Below, in pieces: positions 42,528-49,784 of a stretch of 64,000 bases of DNA (its first letter is position 1; every line of letters starts with the position of its first letter). Under the pieces are notes generated by a model. That model had not been told where the DNA came from, ran no database searches, and saw only the letters and a list, made by a program, of their open reading frames with translations. Made by a program: the position numbers and the translations under genes. The stretch is from NCBI RefSeq assembly GCF_009834225.1, contig NZ_CP047176.1:744001-808000 (forward strand), in the 5' to 3' direction. Source of the stretch: Rathayibacter sp. VKM Ac-2759 (lineage in GTDB: Bacteria > Actinomycetota > Actinomycetes > Actinomycetales > Microbacteriaceae).

Positions 42528-43226
42528 TCATCCTACTTTCGGGTCTGTTCCGCCGCGGTCGGGCGAGAAGTCGAGCTGCCGCGCCACGATCAGGCCGGCG
42601 ACGTCGCGCACGCTCAGTCCCGACGTGTACGAGTAGACGCGGATCGTGAGCAGCGCCTCATCGGGGGTCGACCCCGTCTGGGCGATCACCATCCCCGTCG
42701 CCTGGTGCACTTCGCGGCGCGACAGGGAGGGATCGCGGACGACGACTCCGCTGTCGGCCTCGTCGAGCGCGCGGGCGACCACCGAGCGGGCGAGCAGGGT
42801 CGACAGGTTCGTCGCCAGCCGCAGCTGCTCTGCCTCGAGCTGCACGGCGGCGTCGCTGTAGAGCGAGACGGCTCCGATGCTCAGCGTGCCGACGAGAAGG
42901 GGGACGGCGAGCACCGAGCACACCCCGACCCGGGTCAGCGTCGAGGCGAAGAAGGGCCAGATCTCGCGGTCGTCGTCCACGCGCATGCTCACGGGCCGCA
43001 GGCTCCGGTACGCGCTCCAGCCCGGACCTTCGCCGAGGTCGATCTGGGCGCCGTCGAGCTCTGCCGCGCGCGTGCTGCTGGCGACCAGCGTCTCGACCTC
43101 GAAGGGCCGGCCGAGGGCGGAGGCGGCGGCGTCCTGGACAGGCAGCAGGGTCACGAAGGACATCAGCAGCGAGCCGAGGTCGCGCTCGGATCCACCTCCG
43201 GGAGCGGGAGAGATTTCGCCGATCAC
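42528..43226 (-). CDS. GAF-ANTAR regulator, first of a pair
   Basis: 232 residues from GTG 43226. The GAF part includes LGEGPGWSAYRSLRPVSM and VLAVPLLVGTLSIGAVSLY. The ANTAR part is REVHQATGMVIAQTG, EALLTIRVYSYTSG and VRDVAGLIV. The start region is duplicated: an 11-bp direct repeat (CGATCACGAGA on the plus strand) at 43220 and 43237 brings a six-codon GTG reading frame whose TGA overlaps the true GTG. It is co-transcribed with the gene at 41810. Confidence 0.88.
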   Translation of the reverse strand: MIGEISPAPGGGSERDLGSLLMSFVTLLPVQDAAASALGRPFEVETLVASSTRAAELDGAQIDLGEGPGWSAYRSLRPVSMRVDDDREIWPFFASTLTRVGVCSVLAVPLLVGTLSIGAVSLYSDAAVQLEAEQLRLATNLSTLLARSVVARALDEADSGVVVRDPSLSRREVHQATGMVIAQTGSTPDEALLTIRVYSYTSGLSVRDVAGLIVARQLDFSPDRGGTDPKVG

Positions 43227-43247
43227 GAGACACGACCGATCACGAGA
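43220..43247 (-). promoter_or_regulatory. Direct repeat creating a tiny overlapping leader frame
   Basis: CGATCACGAGA occurs twice, 17 nt apart. On the minus strand the upstream copy supplies GTG for a six-codon frame ending TGA, overlapping the GAF-ANTAR GTG (GTGA). It could couple translation or simply be a duplicated start region. Confidence 0.4.
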
Positions 43248-43496
43248 GAAGACGGTAGCGGGCTTGCGGGGCAGGGAGCACGGGAACCTTCGATCATCGT
43301 TCGATGACGTAACTCCGCGGTCTCAGGGCGCGCACGCTGCCGAGATTCTACCCCGCGATCCGAGTCCACGGCCGGATGCGGCCCGGCTCCCGGGAAAAGG
43401 CCCTGGTGCCGGCACGCGGTCTGGTCTAACGTGTCGGTCGGCGGCCCTGACCCTGTTGCCGACGTCTCGGACGACGATCGATCAGGGGGCAGGCCG

Positions 43497-43802
43497 ATGT
43501 CGCACTCACGCAGGATCCCGACCGCACCGGTTCTCGGGCGGCGGTCCTCCCGCGTCCTTCGGGTCGACGTCCTCGAGGACGACTCCACGATGGAGGGCGC
43601 GCTCGTCGGGCTCCTCATCGCACTGCGCGTCCCGGGTGCCATCGACGCGGGTCTCGCCGCCGCGGTCTCGGCGCACGCCCGAAGTCTCCGGGCCCGGCTC
43701 GGCGAGTCCCGCGTCCTCAGAGGGTCGGCCTTCGACGGCCGCATCACCGTGGTCGAGGGCGTGCCCCTCGCGCCGGTGGCCGGGCGGCAGGACTGCGCCT
43801 AG
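43497..43802 (+). CDS. Hypothetical protein, 101 residues
   Basis: From ATG 43497 with GGGGGCAGG upstream. It is an Arg/Ser-rich start followed by an Ala/Leu helix (ALVGLLIALRVPGAIDAGLA) and VVEGVPLAPVAGRQD. I see no known domain. The stop overlaps the tail of the convergent gene at 43799 by 4 nt. The 43227-43496 gap before it, divergent from the GAF-ANTAR operon, has no other gene. Confidence 0.55.
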   Translation: MSHSRRIPTAPVLGRRSSRVLRVDVLEDDSTMEGALVGLLIALRVPGAIDAGLAAAVSAHARSLRARLGESRVLRGSAFDGRITVVEGVPLAPVAGRQDCA

Positions 43803-44272
43803 CGGGGGCGCGTCTTCAGCGGCACCGCCGGCAGCCCGGCGAGCGCGGGGGCGACGAGGCCGATGACGTCCGAGTAGTGCTCGTCGTCACCGGAGCGCAC
43901 GAACGACCAGCACTTGAGCGAGGCGGGCCGGTCGCGCAGCGGCAGCGGGCTGGCTTCCACCGCGATGACGGAGGCGGAGCGGTGCACCACGCGGACCGGG
44001 ATGCTCCGGCGCCGTCCGCCGACGGTGTGCGCGGCGGTGGCACGGAGGCGGCCGCCCTGGCGGTCCACTCCGATCGAGAGCACGGAGCCGAAGTCCTCCG
44101 AGGCCGCGCCCATCCCGATCTGGAAGTCGGTTCCGGGCTCGTCGAGCAGGAACACGACGTCGAGTCCGCGGGGGTGGCGGATCGCGAACGTCGCCGTCAG
44201 CACGCCGCGGCCCAGGGTGTGCGCGTGCGCGTGGGCGTCGTCGAGGTGCTGTCGTGCGTCGTGCTCCTGCAT
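43799..44272 (-). CDS. Hypothetical protein, 157 residues
   Basis: From ATG 44272. A His-rich N-terminus (HDARQHLDDAHAHAHTLG) could bind a metal. The rest alternates short strands (LTATFAIRHPRGLDVVFLL and SVLSIGVDRQGGRLRATA), then LKCWSFVRSGDDEHYSDVIG, suggesting a compact beta domain. No family recognised. No signal peptide. It is divergent from the PLP lyase gene at 44378. Confidence 0.55.
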   Translation of the reverse strand: MQEHDARQHLDDAHAHAHTLGRGVLTATFAIRHPRGLDVVFLLDEPGTDFQIGMGAASEDFGSVLSIGVDRQGGRLRATAAHTVGGRRRSIPVRVVHRSASVIAVEASPLPLRDRPASLKCWSFVRSGDDEHYSDVIGLVAPALAGLPAVPLKTRPR

Positions 44273-44377
44273 GCGGGTCTCCTCCGAGGCTCTCCGCCCA
44301 CGTTAGGGGCACTTCGCCGGGGGGTGCGCCCGAGCGCGTTCTGCGGCCGGAGCCGCTGTCACGCCTAGGCTCGCCCC

Positions 44378-45457
44378 GTGACCGACGAACACGATCTCGC
44401 CTCGCTGCCCACGCCGGCGCTCCTCCTCGACGAGGCGGTCCTCGACCGCGACATCGCCGCCACCGCCGCCTCGGCGCGCGAGCGCGGGCTGGCGCTGCGT
44501 CCGCACGCCAAGACCCACAAGTCGGTCGAGATCGCGCGGAGGCAGATCGCGGCCGGCGCGGTCGGCCTCACCGTCGCGACCGTGTCGGAGGCCGAGGTGT
44601 TCGCCGCGGGCGGCGTCCGCGATCTCTTCATCGCCTACCCGCTCTGGCTCGATGCGGAGCGCGCCGCGCGCCTGCGCGGGGTGCTCGCGACGGCGCGGGT
44701 GCGCGTGGGCGTCGACTCCGCCGAGTCGGCCGTCCGTCTGGCCGCCGCGGTCCCGGAGGAGGAGCGCACGGCCCTCGAGGTGATCGTCGAGATCGACTCG
44801 GGGCACCACCGCAGCGGTGTCCTGCCCCGCGAGGCCGGAGCCGTCGCGGCCGCGGCCGTCGCCGCCGGCCTCGACGTCGCCGGCGTCTTCACCTTCCCCG
44901 GCCACAGCTACGCCCTCGACCAGCGTGCCGCCGCGGCCCGCGACGAGGCCGAGGCGCTCGCCGCCGCCGTCGGCTCTCTCGCGGAGTCCGGCGTTCGGGC
45001 GCGCGTGGTGAGCGGCGGCTCGACCCCCTCGGCCGCCTTCGCCGACGCGGGAGTGCTGACCGAGCTGCGCCCCGGCGTCTCGGCCCTCGGCGACGCCCAG
45101 CAGTGGGAGATCGGCACCATGGGCGTCGAGTCGATCGCGGTCACCGTGCTCTCGACGATCGTCTCGCGCCGCGGCGACCACCTCATCGCCGACGCCGGCA
45201 GCAAGGTGCTCTCCTCCGATCGGGGCGCCGCCTCCACCGGCTTCGGGCGTCTCCCCGCGTTCCCCGAGGCGCGCATCACCGTGCTGTCGGAGCACCACGC
45301 GACGATCACGGGCGTCGACCTGCCCCTCGGCACGCGGATCCGGATCGCCCCGAACCACGTGTGCACCGCCGTGAACCTCGCCGACGAGTACCGCGTGCTC
45401 CTCGCCGGCGGAGGCATCGCCTCCTGGCCCGTCGACGCCCGCGGCCGCAACACCTGA
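44378..45457 (+). CDS. PLP-dependent D-threonine aldolase/D-serine dehydratase-like enzyme
   Basis: 359 residues from GTG. The alanine-racemase-type barrel has LRPHAKTHKS with PLP Lys45, IVEIDSGHHRSG, VFTFPGHSY and VSGGSTPSA. The metal-binding end is LSEHHATI and IAPNHVCTAVNL, matching the His/Cys ligands of DSD1-type D-serine dehydratases and D-threonine aldolases. It cleaves or deaminates a D-3-hydroxyamino acid. It is followed by a convergent MFS exporter gene. Which of the two reactions applies is not decidable here. Confidence 0.88.
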   Translation: MTDEHDLASLPTPALLLDEAVLDRDIAATAASARERGLALRPHAKTHKSVEIARRQIAAGAVGLTVATVSEAEVFAAGGVRDLFIAYPLWLDAERAARLRGVLATARVRVGVDSAESAVRLAAAVPEEERTALEVIVEIDSGHHRSGVLPREAGAVAAAAVAAGLDVAGVFTFPGHSYALDQRAAAARDEAEALAAAVGSLAESGVRARVVSGGSTPSAAFADAGVLTELRPGVSALGDAQQWEIGTMGVESIAVTVLSTIVSRRGDHLIADAGSKVLSSDRGAASTGFGRLPAFPEARITVLSEHHATITGVDLPLGTRIRIAPNHVCTAVNLADEYRVLLAGGGIASWPVDARGRNT

Positions 45458-45472
45458 CGCCGGTCGCCCCGC

Positions 45473-46663
45473 TCAGGTCTGCGCGCGCCGCGAGATCCGG
45501 AGGCCGACGAGCGAGCTGAGCCCGAGCAGCACGAAGGCCGAGGCGAACGCCGCGGTGGGCGAGGCGGCGTCGGCGAGCGCGCCCGCGAGCAGCGGGCCGA
45601 CCACTCCGCCGAGATCGGAGGCCGCCTGGAAGACCGAGACCGGCCGGCCACCGCGCTCGCCGGCCGCGTCGCCCACGAGCGCACCGGGTGCCGTGCCCAT
45701 GAACGCGGCGGCGGCTCCGTAGGCGCAGAGCAGCACGACCAGCAGCCACAGCTCGCCGACCAGCGGCATCGCCAGCATCGCGACCGCCGCGACCGCGAAG
45801 CCTCCGATCAGCGCGGGCCGCCGGCCGACCGTGTCGACGAAGCGGCCGGCCGGGGCGAGCGCGAGCGTCTGCACGACCGCGGCGATCGCGAAGGCGATGC
45901 CCGTCCAGGCCGGATCGCCGCCGAGCCCCTCGACGACGAGCACGGGCACCAGCGTCGCCCGCACCCCCATCGCCGACCAGCCGAGGGCGAAGTTCGCGAG
46001 CACCGCGCTCTGGTAGCGGCGGTCGCGGGCGACCTCGCGCAGCGGCTTCACCGTCGCCGGAGCGGCCGCGGCCGCGTCCCGGTCGGGTCGGCGCAGCAGC
46101 ACCAGCCCGACCAGGCCCGCGACGGCGAGGGTGCCCGCGTAGAAGGAGAAGGGAGCGGTCAGCGAGATCGCGCTGAGCACGCCTCCGATCGCGGGCCCCG
46201 CCATGCCGCCGAGCAGGAACCCGCCCTGGTAGAAGCCGATCGCGCGCCCCCGCCGCTCCGGAGCGGCGGTGCGCAGGAGGAGCGTCATCGCCGCGACCGA
46301 GAACATCGCCGAGCCGACTCCGCCCGCCCCGCGCAGCAGCAGCAGATGCGCGTAGTCACCGGCCAGCCCGACCAGCGCACTCGAGACGGCGACGATCCCG
46401 ATACCCGTGGCGAGCACCACGCGCTCGCCGAAGCGGTCGACGAGCGGCCCGACGAACGGATTCGCGACCAGCCGCATCAGCGCGAACGCCGAGACGACGG
46501 CGCCCACCTCGACGTAGCCGACGCCGAAGCTCCGCACGAAGACGGGCAGCACCGGCACGACCACGCCGAACCCGAGCATCACGAAGAACGCGACGATGCC
46601 GAGGACCTTCACCTCGCGGGGGAGTCGCTCCGCGTCGTCACGGGACTTCCACGGAGAACGCAC
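45473..46663 (-). CDS. MFS transporter
   Basis: 396 residues with twelve predicted helices. The N-half has VGYVEVGAVVSAFALMRLVA and NPFVGPLVDRFGERVVL, the motif A region of drug/metabolite exporters (GPLVDRFGER). The second half repeats it as APAGRFVDTVGRRPALI. A likely exporter of a small organic compound; substrate unknown. It converges with the PLP enzyme gene. Confidence 0.9.
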   Translation of the reverse strand: MRSPWKSRDDAERLPREVKVLGIVAFFVMLGFGVVVPVLPVFVRSFGVGYVEVGAVVSAFALMRLVANPFVGPLVDRFGERVVLATGIGIVAVSSALVGLAGDYAHLLLLRGAGGVGSAMFSVAAMTLLLRTAAPERRGRAIGFYQGGFLLGGMAGPAIGGVLSAISLTAPFSFYAGTLAVAGLVGLVLLRRPDRDAAAAAPATVKPLREVARDRRYQSAVLANFALGWSAMGVRATLVPVLVVEGLGGDPAWTGIAFAIAAVVQTLALAPAGRFVDTVGRRPALIGGFAVAAVAMLAMPLVGELWLLVVLLCAYGAAAAFMGTAPGALVGDAAGERGGRPVSVFQAASDLGGVVGPLLAGALADAASPTAAFASAFVLLGLSSLVGLRISRRAQT

Positions 46664-46767
46664 CCACCGACGCTACCCCGTGCGGTGAGCTCGACCCGTC
46701 GCACCTGAGCCGCGCATCCCGCGCCAGCGGTTCCCCTGTCTCGCTGCAGTGCATAGCGTCGTTATGT

Positions 46768-46782
46768 GTGAGTAATGCTCAC
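46768..46782. promoter_or_regulatory. Inverted repeat before the microprotein gene
   Basis: GTGAG-TAATG-CTCAC, 5-bp arms, 28 nt before the ATG of the 48-residue ORF, in a locally AT-richer stretch. It could be an operator or a small hairpin. A TTGACG at 46794-46799 follows. Confidence 0.35.
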
Positions 46783-46810
46783 TATCAACAGGGTTTGACG
46801 AGTCCGACTG

Positions 46811-46957
46811 ATGCGGCTCGACTACCAAGGACGGTGCGTGAAGTGGTACACCGGAACGTCGACGTGTTGCCACATCTACGAGACCAACCAGCCCGAGTAT
46901 CGGAAGAAAGCCTGCGCAGTCTGGGCCGCGACGGGACACATGTACGTGGAAGGCTAG
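46811..46957 (+). CDS. 48-residue Cys-containing microprotein
   Basis: ATG 46811 to TAG 46957. It has four Cys in RCVKWYTGTSTCCHIY and KKACAVWAATGHMY, many aromatics and no signal peptide or long hydrophobic run. It stops 7 nt before the GTG of a lipoprotein gene, so the pair would be co-transcribed. Codon use is less GC-extreme than the neighbours. Its size puts it at the limit of confidence; I do not recognise the family. Confidence 0.45.
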   Translation: MRLDYQGRCVKWYTGTSTCCHIYETNQPEYRKKACAVWAATGHMYVEG

Positions 46958-46964
46958 GTCTCTC

Positions 46965-47408
46965 GTGGCACTGATGAGGAGGACCGGAGCGGTACTGCTC
47001 ACGGTTCCGGTGCTCCTCGTCAGTGGGTGTGCACTGCCCGGAGGCAAGCAGGACGAGTCACTGTGCGCTCCCCTGGAGGAGTCGTGGAACGCCTTCGCAG
47101 CAGACCCGACGATCGTCAACCGTTCGTCTTTCGAGGATGCTCTGAACGCCTTCGCCTACGACTCCTCCACCTCGACGTCGACCGATGCGGCGCGCCTGGC
47201 CGAGCAGAACCTTCTCGACGGCCTCGCGGGCGACAGGACGACCAGCCGATACTTCTGGAACTCACTCGATCTCGTCGCGGCCGAGTGTGCCGAGGTGGGA
47301 GAGGCGCTCTCCTTCGACCGGCACGGGGAGCCTCTCCAGACCATCGCAGGCAGCGGCGCGGATCAGGTGACGGGCGGAACCATCGGCGCCATGACGTCCA
47401 TGCGTTGA
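46965..47408 (+). CDS. Small lipoprotein
   Basis: 147 residues from GTG 46965 (GGAAGG about 11 nt upstream); ATG 46974 is an alternative. Signal RTGAVLLTVPVLLVSGC gives lipobox VSGC. The mature part is acidic with a helix-rich pattern (ESWNAFAADPTIVNRSSFED and ARLAEQNLLDGLAG) and a single later Cys (AAECAEVGEA). It probably forms a pair with the 48-residue ORF. Function unknown. Confidence 0.7.
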   Translation: MALMRRTGAVLLTVPVLLVSGCALPGGKQDESLCAPLEESWNAFAADPTIVNRSSFEDALNAFAYDSSTSTSTDAARLAEQNLLDGLAGDRTTSRYFWNSLDLVAAECAEVGEALSFDRHGEPLQTIAGSGADQVTGGTIGAMTSMR

Positions 47409-47467
47409 CCCGCGCACCACGAAGAACGCGACGATGCGCTACCCCGTGGCGAGCGCGGGCCGGAGGG

Positions 47468-48040
47468 TCAGTCGGCGAGCGGCACGATCGACGCGAGGAT
47501 GCCGGGGTAGCTCACGTAGTAGAGGACGTCGTCGTCGTGCACGACGCCGCGGCCCGGGTAGCTGTCGTCGGTGCCGTCGGGGCCGTTGAGAAATCCCGCG
47601 GCGGATGCGTCGTCGGCGACGAAGCCCTCGGCGAGCAGCGCGGTCTGCCGCTCGGTCCACTCGTCGTCGTCCACGGCGAGCTGGCCGACGACGACCGAGA
47701 CGTCGCCCTGGCCGGTCCACCGGCAGAGGACGCCGTCGGCGGCGATCTCCTGCACGATCGGGTAGTCGAAGTCGAAGGCCGTGGCCTCGGCGGCGAGCGT
47801 CAGCCCGTCGTCCGTCAGCGAGGCGACCTCCTCCTGGGTCAGCAGCTGGTCGCACACGGTGAGCGCAGCGGCCGTCGCGGTCGGCAGTGGAGCGTCGTCC
47901 GCAGTCGGCGTCGCCGTGGCGGGTGCGGTCGCCGCCGCAGTGGCCGTCGGTGTCGTCGCGGGTGCCGCCGCCGTGCATCCCGCCAGAGCGAGCGCCACCG
48001 CCGTCGCTCCCAACGCCAGTCCTGTGGTCGTCCGTCCCAT
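47468..48040 (-). CDS. Lipoprotein with Thr/Ala/Pro linker
   Basis: 190 residues from ATG 48040. Signal GLALGATAVALALAGC (lipobox LAGC, about residue 21) is followed by a long Ala/Thr/Pro stalk (about 25-50). A globular domain follows with two Cys (VCDQLLTQEEVASL and GVLCRWTGQGD), probably disulfide-bonded. The LLTQEEVASLTDDGL start is typical of DUF3558-like solute-binding lipoproteins. That resemblance is weak. Confidence 0.75.
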   Translation of the reverse strand: MGRTTTGLALGATAVALALAGCTAAAPATTPTATAAATAPATATPTADDAPLPTATAAALTVCDQLLTQEEVASLTDDGLTLAAEATAFDFDYPIVQEIAADGVLCRWTGQGDVSVVVGQLAVDDDEWTERQTALLAEGFVADDASAAGFLNGPDGTDDSYPGRGVVHDDDVLYYVSYPGILASIVPLAD

Positions 48041-48205
48041 CGTGAACCCCTCGTTCCCAGGGCGGCCGATCCGAGCCCCTCGTCCGAGCCTAGGCGCGGG
48101 CTCAGGGGATCCCGCGCCGCGCAGGTGGTGCGCCACATCGGGCCACCCCGACGCGGAGCGCCCGGGCAGCCCGATCGGCACGGTCGCCCGTGCGGTGAGT
48201 GCCGG

Positions 48206-48415
48206 CTACTCGGTGCCGATGCGGCCGTCGACGGCCGAGACCGCGCCGTCGATCTGCTCGTCGAAGCGGCCGCCGGTCGCGGATCCCGCGGCGTCGGCGC
48301 CCTTCTCGAGCAGGTCGTCGCTGACCTGCTCCGCCTGCTCGCTGTGGAGCGCCTCCTGCGCCTTCTCGCTCCCCAGGAGCTCGCTCGCCGTGCCTGCCAG
48401 GTCGTTCAGATCCAT
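48206..48415 (-). CDS. MT0933-type antitoxin-like protein
   Basis: 69 residues from ATG 48415. LLEKGADAAGSATGGRFDEQ, then IDGAVSAVDGRIG matches the short, hydrophilic MT0933/Rv0909 antitoxin family (GG(K/R)(Y/F)..QID pattern). No toxin gene lies on either side, so either it acts alone or the family name over-reads its role. Soluble and probably partly disordered. Confidence 0.65.
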   Translation of the reverse strand: MDLNDLAGTASELLGSEKAQEALHSEQAEQVSDDLLEKGADAAGSATGGRFDEQIDGAVSAVDGRIGTE

Positions 48416-48589
48416 GGTCGTCGTCCTCTCGTGGTGCGCGTGCCGTGGTCGACCGCGTCGGAGAGAGGACGCTCTTGCGCTCGTCATCGTCACGACCAGG
48501 CGCGCTCCGAGCCCGGAGGTGGCGCGCCCGGGCGGGCCCGCGAAGGCCGTGCGCGGAATGCCACTGCCACGGCGATGTTGTCCTCAGGG

Positions 48590-49681
48590 ATGACTTCCGC
48601 AGCAGAACAGCCCCTCTCCTCCTCGTCCCGCGCCCTCGTGGTCGGCGCCACCGGTATCGGGGGCTCCGCCCTCGTCGACCTGCTCACCGAGCGCGGCTGG
48701 CCCGTCACCGCCCTCTCGCGCCGGCCGATCGCCGATCGCCCCGGCGTCACTCCGCTCTCGGCCGACCTGCGCTCGGCCGACGACCTGGCCCGCGTGCTCG
48801 TCGACGAACGGCCGACCCACGTCTTCTTCACCGCCTGGTCGCGTCAGGCGACCGAGGAGGAGAACATCGAGGTCAACGGCGGCATGGTCCGCGATCTGCT
48901 CGCCGCGCTCTCGCACGCGCCGCTCCAGCACGTCGCCCTGGTCACCGGTCTCAAGCACTACCTCGGCCCGTTCGAGGCGTACGGGCAGGGCGCGATGCCC
49001 GACACCCCGTTCCACGAGGAGGAGGCGCGGCTCGACGCCCCGAACTTCTACTACGCGCAGGAGGACGAGCTCTTCGCCGCCGCCGAGCGCGACTCGTTCA
49101 CCTGGTCGGTCCACCGCTCGCACACCGTGATCGGCCACGCCGTCGGCAACGCGATGAACATGGGACTCACCCTCGCCGTCGCCGCGTCGATCCACCGTGC
49201 GCAGGGCACGCCCTTCGTGTTCCCCGGCTCGCTCACGCAGTGGAACGGCCTCACCGACATGACCGACTCGACGGTCCTCGCCGAGCAGATGCTCTGGGCG
49301 GCGACCACGGAGGCGGGCCGCGACCAGGCCTTCAACGTCGTCAACGGCGACGTGTTCCGCTGGCGCTGGATGTGGTCGCGGATCGCCGAGCACTTCGGAG
49401 TCGAGCCCGTCGGGCCCGGCGAGGAGCCGCAGCCGCTGGAGCAGCAGATGAGCGGCGCCGGCGAGACCTGGCAGCGGCTCGTCCGCGAGCACGACCTCGT
49501 CGAGCCCGACCTCGAGCGCGTCGCCTCGTGGTGGCACACCGACGCCGACCTCGGCCGGAAGATCGAGGTCGTCACCGACATCAGCAAGTCGCGCCTCGCC
49601 GGCTTCACGCTGCACCACCGCACGGTCGACTCGTTCACGGCGCTCTTCGACCGCTACCGGGCGGAGCGACTGATCCCGTAG
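48590..49681 (+). CDS. SDR-family NAD(P)-dependent reductase (PRISE-like)
   Basis: 363 residues from ATG 48590; an in-frame ATG at 48575 is also possible. The Rossmann start is LVVGATGIGGSALVDLLTER, then VTALSRRP. HVFFTAWSRQATEEENIEVN, LVTGLKHYLGPFEAYG and NFYYAQEDELF fit the atypical extended SDRs related to progesterone 5-beta-reductase, with the Tyr in NFYY. WSVHRSHTVIGHAVGNAMNM continues the family. It reduces enones in characterised relatives; the bacterial substrate is unknown. Confidence 0.85.
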   Translation: MTSAAEQPLSSSSRALVVGATGIGGSALVDLLTERGWPVTALSRRPIADRPGVTPLSADLRSADDLARVLVDERPTHVFFTAWSRQATEEENIEVNGGMVRDLLAALSHAPLQHVALVTGLKHYLGPFEAYGQGAMPDTPFHEEEARLDAPNFYYAQEDELFAAAERDSFTWSVHRSHTVIGHAVGNAMNMGLTLAVAASIHRAQGTPFVFPGSLTQWNGLTDMTDSTVLAEQMLWAATTEAGRDQAFNVVNGDVFRWRWMWSRIAEHFGVEPVGPGEEPQPLEQQMSGAGETWQRLVREHDLVEPDLERVASWWHTDADLGRKIEVVTDISKSRLAGFTLHHRTVDSFTALFDRYRAERLIP

Positions 49682-49784
49682 CCCCGGCCGGTCGCCCGCC
49701 CGACGCCCGCCGGACACCCGGGCGACACCCTGCGTCTCCCCGCTCTCCCTAGCGTCACGGCATGGCGGAGGCGGTGAGCACCAG

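Noticed and set aside
46768..46974. 68-residue ORF beginning at 46768
   Set aside because: Overlaps the better 48-residue frame (46811) and the lipoprotein start, shows no conserved features, and lacks a ribosome site.
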